From contig JAFZAB010000091.1 in the NCBI GenBank assembly GCA_017548425.1, forward strand, positions 1 through 64,000: DNA of 64,000 bases. The letters run 5' to 3'. A program made the position numbers and the translations under genes. Positions 1 through 9,173 of this stretch are shown here, in pieces. The notes beneath the pieces were generated by a model. That model made no database searches and was not told the origin of the DNA. It saw only the letters and a list, made by a program, of their open reading frames with translations. Each line of letters starts with the position of its first letter. The stretch's first letter is position 1. This DNA is from Victivallales bacterium. Its GTDB lineage: Bacteria > Verrucomicrobiota > Lentisphaeria > Oligosphaerales > Oligosphaeraceae.

Positions 1-125
1 GCCGCCACACCGCCGCCCAACGGCGGGGACGCCGATGGGACTTCCTTCCCGCAGGCGAGACGCACCGCGGGACCACTCCCCCGACGGCGGGGACGCCGCC
101 GCCACACCAGCCACACTCTCCTTAT
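1..125. repeat. GC-rich palindromic repeat downstream of the first glycosidase
   Basis: Non-coding. The core GGCGGGGACGCC, which can fold as a GGCG/CGCC hairpin, occurs twice (about 23-34 and 91-102) in similar C-rich surroundings. It lies just past the stop codon of the minus-strand gene that ends at 126, so it could help end that transcript, but no T-run follows. It looks like a dispersed REP-type sequence. No coding potential is visible. Confidence 0.5.
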
Positions 126-2921
126 TTACTTATCAGTTTCAATCATAAATATGTATGTATTCTGCACGGGAGCGGTGAAGGTGATTTCGGCCTTCGCTTC
201 TGGATAAGAACGCTTCTCTGGGAAGACCATGGTCCATTTCACAGGGCTCTTCGCCTTCAGCGTATATTCTCCGGGCGTTCCCGTGTGGAAGGAAATCATC
301 GAGTTGTTCGCAAAAACGACACCCTTGTTGCTGTCGCAATAGATATGCACACCGGCCTCTTTCGCGATCTTGCGCAGTTCTTGAGAGGTCATGACGGGAG
401 CGCCGTTCACATAGGTCGTCGTGCCATCCGCATTCTTCTTGGTGGCGTAATCAAATACATCCGTGCCGTCCTCCAGTTTGACACTGCCCAAGAGGGTTGC
501 TTTGTTATCCGTAATCTTCAGCACGGGCGCATGCTTCCAGCCAATCTCACTCGGATTTTCAAAGTAATCCATGACGGTACCATCGGTGAGAGTCGTCGTG
601 ACGGTGGATTTGCAATGCAAAACATCAGCACGAATTCCGGTGGTCTTGAAAATCGATTCGGTATCCTGACCGTTGGGCGTCAACCAGCCGGGCACGCTCA
701 TGAAGAGGAAGGTCTTTCCCGCTTTCTTGAGCATGTTCAGCTTGGCAAGCTTCTCAGGAGTCATATATACTAAATTGGGGAAGATATACACCTTGTAGTT
801 TTGTAAAACGGGATTGTCGATATCCGCAAAAGAATATGCGTCAAACTGAAGTCCTGCCCCCTTCAGTTCACGGGCGACGTAGTTGACGTTCATGTAGGCG
901 CCCGGTCCGCCGTATGCGGTCTGCACAGCATAGTAGTAAGGGCTCTCCCAATCCGCGATGACAGCAGTTTCCGCGCTGGAGCTGAAGTCCTTCACGGCAT
1001 CGAACACGGGAGCGATCTTGTGGAAGAACTGGAAGATTTCGGGGGAATTGTACCAATCGCGGCCGAAGTCGTAATACCAATAGGCGCAGCCTTTGCTGAT
1101 AGCCTGGACCAAATCGCGCGACAGCATCGCAATGCTGTCTTCAGGCGTTTCGCAGTGTGTGTTGGCGTCCTTCGCCGCGAGATGCGTGCGTCCATCCGCC
1201 TCGAAGATGCAAATCTTGTTGTGGAGGCGATAGGAAGACCACAGGCTGCGCGCAAGCATGGTGCTGCCAATCTTGCGGTAGAATTTGGAATAGCAGCAGG
1301 GAGACACTTGGAAATCCACGTATGGAGAGCGGACGAAATCGTCGTTCACGAGATGCCATCCTTCAGCGGAATAGCCCATGCCGAAGAAGTAGCCGCAGTA
1401 GTTTCCGACCAATGCACGGCCGTTGCAGGCATCCTTGGCCGCCTTGTTCATCGTGAGAAGCGCTGTACGGAGCGAACGCTGGATGCAATGGAGGAAATCG
1501 ATGCTCCACGCATGCTCCACGGGATCGCGCAGGAGGCCGTCGATATACTGCAGACGGACTTCGGCCGGCGGTGGGGCGGCATTCTCAAAAGTGACATCGG
1601 GCTGCCTCCATGCCTTGCGGAGTTGCTCCACATCATCGTTGTACCGTTCACGAAGATAGGAGCGGAAGAGCTTCGTCATGGGGGCGCTGATGTCGGGCAT
1701 GGAACCGCCCATGCCGTGGTAGTGCCATTCGGCATAGACGCCAGCATCGATTCTGTATGCAAAGACATGCTTTCCGTACGGGCTGTTTTCGATATGTTCG
1801 ACGAGTTTGCGGACGGCTTCGGAAGCCTCTTTGAGCCACAGTTCCGAAGCGTAGGATGGTGCCAAGAACGGGCCGATTCCGTCACGGCTGGAATATTTAT
1901 TGTCTTTGCGGCCATATTTGATGGTTTCATCCGGATGGAGCAGATTCCACCATTGGGGGCCATGCGAAAAGCCTAATCCAATGAGAAAACGGCCTTTAGG
2001 AGCGATTGCCATGGCATTGGCCAACATTTTGTCCACACTGTCGAAATCATATTGATCAGGGCCTTTCCAGAAAGAACTTCCAAGCCCCATGGCATACAGA
2101 TTCATATCTGCTGCAGCGAAGTTGTTGATCTTGTCGATGCTGTTTTGGCTGTCTCTGAACCAGCCGTTATAAAGGACTGGACGATAGAGTTTTCCGCCAA
2201 TATCGAAGAAGGGGCCATTGTTTTTATAGGTGATTTTAACCTCTTCCAACTGTTCTGTTGCCAGCTGTTCGTTGAGCTTCTGAAGGCTCTCTTCTAATTG
2301 GCGTTTGCGTTCAGCCGCCTTGATGGCTTCCACTCGCCTACGTTCAACTTCCACCACGGCGTCGGCGTTGGCGTAGATGGCAAGCATGTCAATCCTGTCC
2401 GCCCATGGATGCACAGTGCGATCTCCGGGAGAATCCGGCGTCTTCCAGTCGTCTGTGGCAACGAAACCAATCTTGTCCCATCCGTCGGTTTTCACTTTGG
2501 AGACTTTCCATGTGGCCGTATCGGTAAAGAGTTCCATCTCGCTGTCATCCTGGAAGGTGACAGATATGTGCAGGATGAAGCCGCCGGGGCCGCCGGCATT
2601 GACGGCGGTGACGGCGATAACATTGCGTCCGGGAACCAACAGTTTCGTGATGTCGTACTTTTTGGCACTCGGAATCTCAGTTCTCGGGAGAGGTCCATTG
2701 GCGACGTTTTGGCCGTTCAAAAGGACGGTGCCATAATCGTCGATGATGTAGCCGACGAAGGCCTGTTTGATTTCCTTTTTTGGAACTTCAAATTCCGTTC
2801 TCAGAAAACGCTCCTGATCGACGCCATATTTCAGAGGCTCCGGATAGACGAGCCACAATGCCTTGGGACCGGCACAAAGACCGAAGGCGGCGCAACATAG
2901 AGGCAACAGGACTTTACACAT
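126..2921 (-). CDS. secreted GH42-like clan-A glycosidase (paralogue A)
   Basis: A predicted exported beta-glycosidase, probably galactosidase-like, of about 931 residues. The start was set at the ATG at 2919-2921 because AAAGGAG stands about 7 bases upstream and a signal peptide (MCKVLLPLCCAAFGLCAG) begins there. An in-frame ATG at 2951 lacks both. Order: signal peptide; jelly-roll domain (about 20-175) resembling the accessory domains of GH2 and rhamnosidase proteins; a charged helical linker (about 190-230); a TIM barrel; then a Rossmann-like 'trimerisation' region and a beta-sandwich. Candidate acid/base is Glu398 in GVYAEW and candidate nucleophile Glu574 in IFEADGRTHL. Their spacing of 176 residues fits GH42, where known enzymes place them about 170 apart. 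The exact GH family and substrate are unknown. It closes a five-gene minus-strand cluster with two paralogues. Confidence 0.75.
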   Translation of the reverse strand: MCKVLLPLCCAAFGLCAGPKALWLVYPEPLKYGVDQERFLRTEFEVPKKEIKQAFVGYIIDDYGTVLLNGQNVANGPLPRTEIPSAKKYDITKLLVPGRNVIAVTAVNAGGPGGFILHISVTFQDDSEMELFTDTATWKVSKVKTDGWDKIGFVATDDWKTPDSPGDRTVHPWADRIDMLAIYANADAVVEVERRRVEAIKAAERKRQLEESLQKLNEQLATEQLEEVKITYKNNGPFFDIGGKLYRPVLYNGWFRDSQNSIDKINNFAAADMNLYAMGLGSSFWKGPDQYDFDSVDKMLANAMAIAPKGRFLIGLGFSHGPQWWNLLHPDETIKYGRKDNKYSSRDGIGPFLAPSYASELWLKEASEAVRKLVEHIENSPYGKHVFAYRIDAGVYAEWHYHGMGGSMPDISAPMTKLFRSYLRERYNDDVEQLRKAWRQPDVTFENAAPPPAEVRLQYIDGLLRDPVEHAWSIDFLHCIQRSLRTALLTMNKAAKDACNGRALVGNYCGYFFGMGYSAEGWHLVNDDFVRSPYVDFQVSPCCYSKFYRKIGSTMLARSLWSSYRLHNKICIFEADGRTHLAAKDANTHCETPEDSIAMLSRDLVQAISKGCAYWYYDFGRDWYNSPEIFQFFHKIAPVFDAVKDFSSSAETAVIADWESPYYYAVQTAYGGPGAYMNVNYVARELKGAGLQFDAYSFADIDNPVLQNYKVYIFPNLVYMTPEKLAKLNMLKKAGKTFLFMSVPGWLTPNGQDTESIFKTTGIRADVLHCKSTVTTTLTDGTVMDYFENPSEIGWKHAPVLKITDNKATLLGSVKLEDGTDVFDYATKKNADGTTTYVNGAPVMTSQELRKIAKEAGVHIYCDSNKGVVFANNSMISFHTGTPGEYTLKAKSPVKWTMVFPEKRSYPEAKAEITFTAPVQNTYIFMIETDK

Positions 2922-3075
2922 AAATGACTCCTTTGATATTGTTATGGACATTGTATATTTTTATGGACTACGACCGACTTTTCCGTGGGTTACACACACG
3001 TCTGATTGTTCCGTGGGTTACACCCACGTCTGGGGGTGCTTCCACCGCTACGCGGTTCACTACCCACTAATTCCG
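2922..3075. repeat. intergenic gap with palindromic repeats and a shared leader
   Basis: Two partial copies of the dispersed element TTCCGTGGGTTacACCCACG start near 2981 and 3009. The second continues into TTCCACCGCTACGCGG and TTCACTACCCACTAA. The same element forms a tandem pair at 9019-9153. Nearest the downstream gene (about 2930-2970) is an A+T-rich leader resembling the one upstream of paralogue B. Confidence 0.55.
2937..2972 (-). promoter_or_regulatory. conserved leader upstream of paralogue A
   Basis: On the minus strand the leader reads AGTCCAT, about 9 A/T-rich bases, then AATGTCCATAACAATAT, followed by the ribosome binding site. The same layout (TGTCCAT, spacer, ATGTCCATAACAATAT) stands before paralogue B at about 5340-5372. 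It contains TATACAAT here and TATATTAT there, either of which could be a -10 box. Shared control of A and B is an inference. The similarity could also simply reflect the duplication. Confidence 0.35.
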
Positions 3076-5325
3076 TCATGGTTTGATCACAAACATGACG
3101 GTGTCTGGCTGTTCTACAGTAAATGTGATTTCCGTTTGCTTGTCTGAATAAGTCTTTTTCTTCGGATAGACCATGGTCCATCTCACAGGCGATTTTGCTT
3201 TCAGCGTATATGTTCCGGGCGTCGCCGTATGGAAGGAAATCATGGAATTGTTGGCGTAAACAACACCTTTGTCGCTATCGCAGTAGATGTGCACGCCTGC
3301 CTCCTTGGCGATACGGCACAGTTCCGCAGTCGTGAAGAACGGAGAACCGTTGACATAAATTGTCGGGCCATTCGGAACCACTTTCTTCGCGTATGTGGCC
3401 ACGGTCGTGGAGCCCGACTGGACGGTACCCAGAATGACCGCTTGCGAATCCGTAATCTTCAGCGTGGGAGTGTAATCTGCGCTTTTATTACCATATTCGT
3501 CTGCGTCCATGATGGTGCCATTTTTGAGAGTCACCGTGCTTTTGAATGGCTGTTTCAAAATATCCGCACGAATACCGATGGTTTTGTAAATGGAATCGGT
3601 ATCTGGTCCATTTGGCGTAAGCCATCCGGCCTGATTCATGAAAATCAACGTCTTGCCTGCTTTCTTGAGTGTGTTCAGTTTGGCGAGTTTCTCAGGCGTC
3701 ATGTAGAAGAGCTGCGGGAAAATGTAGATTTTGTATTTATCCATCGCTTCGTTTCCGATGTCTGCGAAGGAATAGGAGTCGAATCCCAATCCGGCCTTGG
3801 TCAATTCACTCGCCACATAGTTGATGGCCGAATAGACCTGTCGCCCTGCATTGTAATGAAGAAACTTTAAATTCGGATCATTTTTAATGTATTGGGCGGC
3901 ATGGTAATAGACGCTCTCCCAGTCTGCGATGAAAGCGATTTCCGCACTGGAGGAAAAGTCCTTGATGGAATCATAGATGGGAACGATTTTTTTGAAGAAA
4001 TCCAGTATTTCAGGGCAATTGTACCATTCCCGCGCGAGATCGTAGTACCAATAGACGCTTCCTCTACTGATGGCCTGTGCCATGTCGCGGGCTAGCAATG
4101 CAACGCTTTCCTGCGCGTTGGTCGCGTATCGGTTGCCATCTTTGGACTTCTTAGTCCCACAAAGGTGTGTGCGGGTATCCGCTTCGATGATGCAGAACTT
4201 CTTGTGGAGTGGATAGGACGCCACTAAGCTGCGTGCGAGCTGTGACTTGCCAACTTTCCGGAAATTACTGGAATAGCATGAAGGGGAAATCAGAAAATCC
4301 ACGTATGGGGAATCCATAATTTCGTCTGTCACAAGTTGCCATCCATTAGGGGTATAACCTTGGCCGAAAAAGTAGCCGCAGTAGTTGCCGACCAGCTTGC
4401 GGCCGTTGCAGGCCTCCTTGGCGGCCTTGTTCATCGACAGTAGCAAATCACGGATGGAACGCTGCATACACTCAAGATAATCGATCTCCCATGTATTTCG
4501 GGGGTCGCGCAGCACGGTGCCGTCAATATACTGCAAACGGACTTCCACAGGCGGCGGAGTGGCGTTTTTGAACGTGACTTTAGGCTGATTCCAAGCCTTG
4601 CGTAACTTTGACACATCATCTTTGTACTTTTTGCGGAGATAGTTGCGGAAGAAAGCCGTCATGGCGGGGCCGACATCCGGCATGGCATACTTCATGCCGA
4701 AGTGGACCCATTCTGAATAGACGCCATCGCCGATTCTGTATCCGAAGATATGCTTTGCGTATGGCGTGCTTTCAATATATTCAACGAGTTTCCGAACGGT
4801 TTCACTGGCTTCTTTACGCCAGCGTTTGGAGCCGAATGAATGGCAGACATAGTTGCCGATACAGTCCCCTGAAGGGGTATATTTGTCTTCCACAGCATAT
4901 TGGATTTGCTCTTCCGGATACAGCTTATGCCACCAGGCAGGGCCATGGCAAAAGGTGATGGCAAAAATGAAACGCCCCTCGGGAGCGAGGGTGAAAGCTT
5001 TGTTCAGCGCCTTTTCCAACGCATCATAATCGTATTGGTCAGGCCCTTTCCAGAATTCCACGGCCTCGATGCCGAAGGAAAACAGTTTTATGTCCGCATC
5101 CACAAAGCCGCGGACAGCGGCCGTGAAATCTTCATGGTCATAATGTCCATCCGTGCTGTAGTTATAAAGAACAGGTGGATAGAGCGTCTTGCCAATTTTG
5201 AAAAACGGTGCCCCTCTTTCATAGACGATTTTAACCGATTCATCCGGCATATTGGCAAGATCTTCGCGGATTCCCGCAAAAAGAGTGAATGTAGCACAAC
5301 ATAGAGGCAATAGGATATTACGCAT
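3076..5325 (-). CDS. secreted GH42-like clan-A glycosidase (paralogue B, short form)
   Basis: 749 residues. After a signal peptide (MRNILLPLCCATFTLFAG) the protein goes almost directly into the catalytic barrel, so it lacks the N-terminal jelly-roll of paralogues A and C. Visible barrel blocks include FWKGPDQYDYDALEKAL, FCHGPAWWHKLYPEE and GYRIGDGVYSEW. Glu205 (VYSEW) is the candidate acid/base and Glu381 (CIIEADTRTHL) the candidate nucleophile, again 176 apart. The C-terminal third carries the SFADIGNE...YKIYIFPQLFYMTPE block typical of a GH42-type trimerisation domain, then a beta-sandwich ending at WTMVYPKKK. RBS AAGAAGA precedes the ATG. It probably acts in the periplasm or outside the cell on the same glycan as its paralogues. 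The family number is unknown. Confidence 0.72.
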   Translation of the reverse strand: MRNILLPLCCATFTLFAGIREDLANMPDESVKIVYERGAPFFKIGKTLYPPVLYNYSTDGHYDHEDFTAAVRGFVDADIKLFSFGIEAVEFWKGPDQYDYDALEKALNKAFTLAPEGRFIFAITFCHGPAWWHKLYPEEQIQYAVEDKYTPSGDCIGNYVCHSFGSKRWRKEASETVRKLVEYIESTPYAKHIFGYRIGDGVYSEWVHFGMKYAMPDVGPAMTAFFRNYLRKKYKDDVSKLRKAWNQPKVTFKNATPPPVEVRLQYIDGTVLRDPRNTWEIDYLECMQRSIRDLLLSMNKAAKEACNGRKLVGNYCGYFFGQGYTPNGWQLVTDEIMDSPYVDFLISPSCYSSNFRKVGKSQLARSLVASYPLHKKFCIIEADTRTHLCGTKKSKDGNRYATNAQESVALLARDMAQAISRGSVYWYYDLAREWYNCPEILDFFKKIVPIYDSIKDFSSSAEIAFIADWESVYYHAAQYIKNDPNLKFLHYNAGRQVYSAINYVASELTKAGLGFDSYSFADIGNEAMDKYKIYIFPQLFYMTPEKLAKLNTLKKAGKTLIFMNQAGWLTPNGPDTDSIYKTIGIRADILKQPFKSTVTLKNGTIMDADEYGNKSADYTPTLKITDSQAVILGTVQSGSTTVATYAKKVVPNGPTIYVNGSPFFTTAELCRIAKEAGVHIYCDSDKGVVYANNSMISFHTATPGTYTLKAKSPVRWTMVYPKKKTYSDKQTEITFTVEQPDTVMFVIKP

Positions 5326-5339
5326 GATTGTCTTCTTTT

Positions 5340-5375
5340 ATATTGTTATGGACATAATATAGTTGCATGGACATC
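5340..5375 (-). promoter_or_regulatory. conserved leader upstream of paralogue B
   Basis: Minus strand: ATGTCCAT, nine-base A/T spacer, ATTATGTCCATAACAATAT, then AAAAGAAGAC and the start codon. It matches the leader of paralogue A and includes a possible -10 (TATATT). The whole gap to the next gene is only about 50 bases, so this may equally be an intra-operon leader. Confidence 0.33.
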
Positions 5376-5378
5376 GGA

Positions 5379-6500
5379 TCAGACCAGCATGAAGGGTTGC
5401 GTGAAGAGTTTTTCACCACTCGCTTGATCCAACGCCGTCACACGGAGGAAAACATCTTTGCTTCGGTCGGAATCAGGAACGGTATAAATCAATTCCCTAC
5501 CCGTCCAAAGCTCGACCAACACGCCGCGATGGCTGAGTAAAAGAATAATCGCCTCTTTGTCACAACGCACACGCAGGGTACGTCCGTCGAATTCCACCGA
5601 TTCAAACTCCAAGCCTTCACCTTTGAGCGCTCCATAGAAACGGCCTTGGCGATAAGCCTGCAGGCAGGATTCCGCCGTCCGTTCTTCCGGCAGCAGGATG
5701 CATCGTCCTTGAAGTTTCTCATTAAGATTCATATGATCCTGAACACAAAAACCATAGCATTGGCGCCCCGTGCCAAGCACTTCATCCCATTGACTTTCAG
5801 CGGCGGCCGTTCCTTCCTTGCCGCAATTCGCATTGATGACTTCCAAGCCTAATACCCGCGGATCGTAATCCAGTAATTCGCAAAGGAATTGATGAGGCAG
5901 ATGCGACCAATGCGGATGATTGATGACGATGCCGCCGCCATCTGGAATCATCAATGCCTCAAGCATGGCGTCAAACGCTTTTCGCCAAGGCATTTGCGTT
6001 CCGACATGAATGCCATGTTGAGCCAATACGGAACGTCGGTTGCGATTGTAGTTACCGCTAGCGAAAAAACTGCCAGGGCACGTGATATGCAGATAGACAT
6101 TGTAGTCCGAGAAGAAATGATGTTCCGCATTCGGGGCTTCCAGGAAGCTGGCCGGAGCGGGCGGAAACAGCAATTCGCCTTCCGATGTCGGTAATTGAGA
6201 TTGATCTTCCCCCCATTCAGCATAAAGTTTACGGATGTCAAGGCGTTCGTGAACGACCTCTCCATTTCGCACATAGGAGGGTTGCCCAAGCTTGAATGTG
6301 TTTTCACGGATGGAACTCGCAGGGTAATACGGCGCGGACGGATAGTAGTTGGCGAACGTCGCGAATTCAAGACCGCTTTCCATTGCATGGATGAACTCTT
6401 TCCGAGTTGAGCAATGCACATGGGTGCAACCGGTTACTCTGATCTGCTTCTTCCAATCAATATGTTGATAAGGATTGCGGTTACGTTCCTGCGTGTTCAT
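5379..6500 (-). CDS. PHP-fold metal-dependent hydrolase-like protein
   Basis: About 373 residues, no signal peptide, so probably cytoplasmic. The start was moved to the ATG at 6498-6500 because AGGAAG lies about 6 bases upstream. An ATG five codons earlier has no such site. The N-terminal TGCTHVHCST, the central INHPHWSHLPH and the ENINANCG-like VINANCG segment fit the metal-binding histidines of the PHP (polymerase and histidinol phosphatase) fold used by phosphoesterases. The C-terminal 100 residues look like a small beta domain. The substrate is not evident. Its place between two glycosidases suggests removal of a phosphate or another ester from a sugar, but this is inference from context alone. 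Confidence 0.6.
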   Translation of the reverse strand: MNTQERNRNPYQHIDWKKQIRVTGCTHVHCSTRKEFIHAMESGLEFATFANYYPSAPYYPASSIRENTFKLGQPSYVRNGEVVHERLDIRKLYAEWGEDQSQLPTSEGELLFPPAPASFLEAPNAEHHFFSDYNVYLHITCPGSFFASGNYNRNRRSVLAQHGIHVGTQMPWRKAFDAMLEALMIPDGGGIVINHPHWSHLPHQFLCELLDYDPRVLGLEVINANCGKEGTAAAESQWDEVLGTGRQCYGFCVQDHMNLNEKLQGRCILLPEERTAESCLQAYRQGRFYGALKGEGLEFESVEFDGRTLRVRCDKEAIILLLSHRGVLVELWTGRELIYTVPDSDRSKDVFLRVTALDQASGEKLFTQPFMLV

Positions 6501-6559
6501 GATTGCTTCCTGCAAATGGATACATGCTTAATCATAGGGCGGAAAAAAGAGACATCCAA

Positions 6560-8980
6560 CTATTTTAGTTTGGAAAGATCAACATGCACTTCCTCCCAGA
6601 ACAGCGTGTCTTCCACAAGTTTATTGTCGATTTCCCAGAAATGGTTCATGACGTCTTCCTTCATGGGCGGACGTTTCGTCCATGCCTGGAGATAGTCGCT
6701 GAAGACGCTGGGCGCCAATTCAGCCACTGGATGGCGAGGCGCGGCAAGCAAGGCGGCCAAGAAGCAGGAAACCGACGGATCTTCCAATCGCGACAGCTCA
6801 AATGTGCAAACGGTCAGTGTTCCGTTGCCGACGCGCAAGCTGAACAGGTGGGAGAAATTGCGAAGCGTATCGGTGTCAACGAAATCCTTTTGGTGTTGCA
6901 TCAGGCCACGCATGCGGTCGCGCACAGGCTTGTCAACTCCGCAGACGAGTTCATCCACTTTGCATGGGAAATCATCCAGACAGACTTTATAGCCGCCTTC
7001 AAGCAGTCCATACCAATTAATATCAAAATACTTGCCGGAAGCCATTGTTTCCTGTAACCACTGCGGGCCGATCATTCCGCCGAGATTGCTGCCGCGGTCC
7101 CAAATGCATGGCTTGCAACGTTCCAAGGCGCATGGCAGATAGAACGTATTGCCTGGACGGTCGCGATGGTAAAGCAGAATGACATCGCGCCCAGCCTCCA
7201 AATCATCCAAAACGTGTTCGTCAAAAACATCGGTCAGAATGGTTCCATTGGCGCGGGTGGCAGCATGCGCATTTTCAAGATACGACCGTAGATTTTGATC
7301 CGCAAGGCGCAGTTCGGGGATTGCCTTGAATACAGGGGACGGATAAATCCAGAGATGCCAGAAATTCGTCAAATGCAGATTGGACGATTGGAAATCGGCG
7401 ATGAGTTCCACCTGTTGGGCGGCTTGGCCGTGGTCTTGAAGAGCAAACGTCAACGTGACGATTTTCTGCAAGCCGCCGACCAGAGTGATATGATGACCAT
7501 CATAAAGACATTCCTCTATTCCGTCATGACGGAGGGTTAATTTGAGATCGCCGTTGGTCAGATATGGTTGCCGCAGGAAGTCACTGATGTAGATTTCCAC
7601 ATGGATGTCCTCGCCATAACGATAGGTATCGCGCGGGTAGTCGGCCAGAATGACCGCATCGTCGTTGAATTGCCGCATCCAGTTGGAAGGGATATACTTG
7701 TCATCATCAAAGCAATCGACAATGCCATTCTTGTTTTCGTATTTCAGGCAATCGGCAAACTGAAGCATCTCGAAGCCGCAGAGGTTGGACAGGCGGCAAC
7801 GTTCCACATACGTCTTGATCGCCATCATCTTGAATTTCTGGGAGGCCTTGATGTAATCGGGCATTTTTCCTTTGAGGCCTTTCCGTTCGATTAGCTTGGG
7901 CAATTCGGTCATGTAGCGCGGTTCTTGAATGTCATTGGCGACAAGATAGTCTTGCCCTACTTTCTGGCAGAATGCACGGAATTTGGCAGTCAACGCCTCA
8001 TAGTCGATGATATCGATATAGTGCATGGCCTCATGTGCAAGCGTCGGTTTGACTGGCGTGACAGCGCGATGTATCGTGGCGTGGACGGACGCCGCGTCCA
8101 TTGTGGCGTCTTGTGGTTCATCATAAGCGGAACCGTTGATAAGCCATGGATCCTCAAGATGGAACATCTGCCGATGGACGCCATTAGGGAAGAAATAAGC
8201 GATATGCTGCGCAAAGACATCGGCGCTGGCTCGGTTGTATTCGCCCCAGCCGGAATTGTCCATGATGAATTTGCCAGGCGCAAGCGCTTTTCCGGCATGG
8301 TACAAGTCGATGACTTGTTGATGATGCCCTGCCTTATGAAGTTCATTACCAATGCAGAAGATTGCAACGGAAGGGTGATTGCGGTATTTGATGATTGTTT
8401 CCCGCCACTTGGCATTGTCCATGGAAAGTTCGGTTTTTTTGCCTTTGGAATCGTATTCATAGGCGAAACCAATTTCTATATGGATCAGCAGTCCTTCCTC
8501 ATCAGCCGCTTCGACGAATTCAGTGGTAGGGATTGTGCTGTGAAAGCGAACTAGATTGAAGCCGTATTTCTTTGCCTGACGAATATTCTTGATGGCGGCT
8601 TCCTTTAGAGTTCCTCCTGTCATGTTCGGATGATCGTGGGCGACAATGCCACGGATATAGCCGCGAAGATAGCATGGCGTACCATTCAGCAACAACGTTG
8701 TATTCGACATGGTCCGGAATTCGTTCACACCGAAACGTTCTCGCAGGCCGTCAGATGTTTGAATTTCATACAGGACTGGCGAGTTTGGTGACCATTGCTG
8801 TAGCTTGCTGGCTTCGAACAGATAGCGGTGGCCATTATCGGATATGGCTTCCTCTCGTAGCAAAACGGCAGGGGCTGGTTTGCCGTCCAGTGTGTAAACG
8901 GCAGGAGACGACAGTGGAGCATCTGCTTCAAGATAGACTAGACCAGCTTCTGGTTTGGAGTAGATGTGAAGATTCGCCAT
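6560..8980 (-). CDS. cytoplasmic glycoside hydrolase family 2 enzyme
   Basis: 806 residues, starting MANLHIYSKPEAG with no signal peptide, so it should act on imported oligosaccharides. The first 90 residues are the immunoglobulin-like middle domain of GH2. The barrel begins at LLLNGTPCYLRGY (about 96). The catalytic acid/base is Glu213 in IFCIGNELH, preceded by the usual RNHPSVA. The likely nucleophile is Glu317 in PTLAHEAMHY. The usual first GH2 jelly-roll domain is missing and extra C-terminal domains are present (about 480-806). Specificity (beta-galactosidase, beta-glucuronidase or beta-mannosidase) cannot be set by eye. It lies in the cluster of GH42-like genes, about 60 bases upstream of the PHP gene. 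Confidence 0.75.
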   Translation of the reverse strand: MANLHIYSKPEAGLVYLEADAPLSSPAVYTLDGKPAPAVLLREEAISDNGHRYLFEASKLQQWSPNSPVLYEIQTSDGLRERFGVNEFRTMSNTTLLLNGTPCYLRGYIRGIVAHDHPNMTGGTLKEAAIKNIRQAKKYGFNLVRFHSTIPTTEFVEAADEEGLLIHIEIGFAYEYDSKGKKTELSMDNAKWRETIIKYRNHPSVAIFCIGNELHKAGHHQQVIDLYHAGKALAPGKFIMDNSGWGEYNRASADVFAQHIAYFFPNGVHRQMFHLEDPWLINGSAYDEPQDATMDAASVHATIHRAVTPVKPTLAHEAMHYIDIIDYEALTAKFRAFCQKVGQDYLVANDIQEPRYMTELPKLIERKGLKGKMPDYIKASQKFKMMAIKTYVERCRLSNLCGFEMLQFADCLKYENKNGIVDCFDDDKYIPSNWMRQFNDDAVILADYPRDTYRYGEDIHVEIYISDFLRQPYLTNGDLKLTLRHDGIEECLYDGHHITLVGGLQKIVTLTFALQDHGQAAQQVELIADFQSSNLHLTNFWHLWIYPSPVFKAIPELRLADQNLRSYLENAHAATRANGTILTDVFDEHVLDDLEAGRDVILLYHRDRPGNTFYLPCALERCKPCIWDRGSNLGGMIGPQWLQETMASGKYFDINWYGLLEGGYKVCLDDFPCKVDELVCGVDKPVRDRMRGLMQHQKDFVDTDTLRNFSHLFSLRVGNGTLTVCTFELSRLEDPSVSCFLAALLAAPRHPVAELAPSVFSDYLQAWTKRPPMKEDVMNHFWEIDNKLVEDTLFWEEVHVDLSKLK

Positions 8981-9006
8981 GTTGTTTATCTCTTATCGTT
9001 TCTTGT

Positions 9007-9168
9007 CTAATCACTAACCACTAATCTTCCTTCCGAGGGTTGCACCCACGGCTGGATTCCTTCCACCGCTGCGCGGTTCACTACCCACTAATCTTCCTTC
9101 CGTGGGTTGCACCCACGGCTGGATTCCTTCCACCGCTGCGCGGTTCACTAACCACTACCCACTAACCA
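9007..9168. repeat. 67-bp tandem palindromic repeat flanked by CTAACCA heptamers
   Basis: Two near-identical 67-bp copies (9019-9085 and 9086-9153), each with CCGTGGGTtgcACCCACGG (one base changed in the first copy) and ACCGCtgcGCGGT hairpins. Heptamers of the CTAACCA/CTAATCA type flank the pair (9007-9027 and 9148-9168). A diverged copy stands at about 3009-3073. The element is non-coding and separates paralogue C from the GH2 gene. Confidence 0.7.
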
Positions 9169-9173
9169 CTCTC

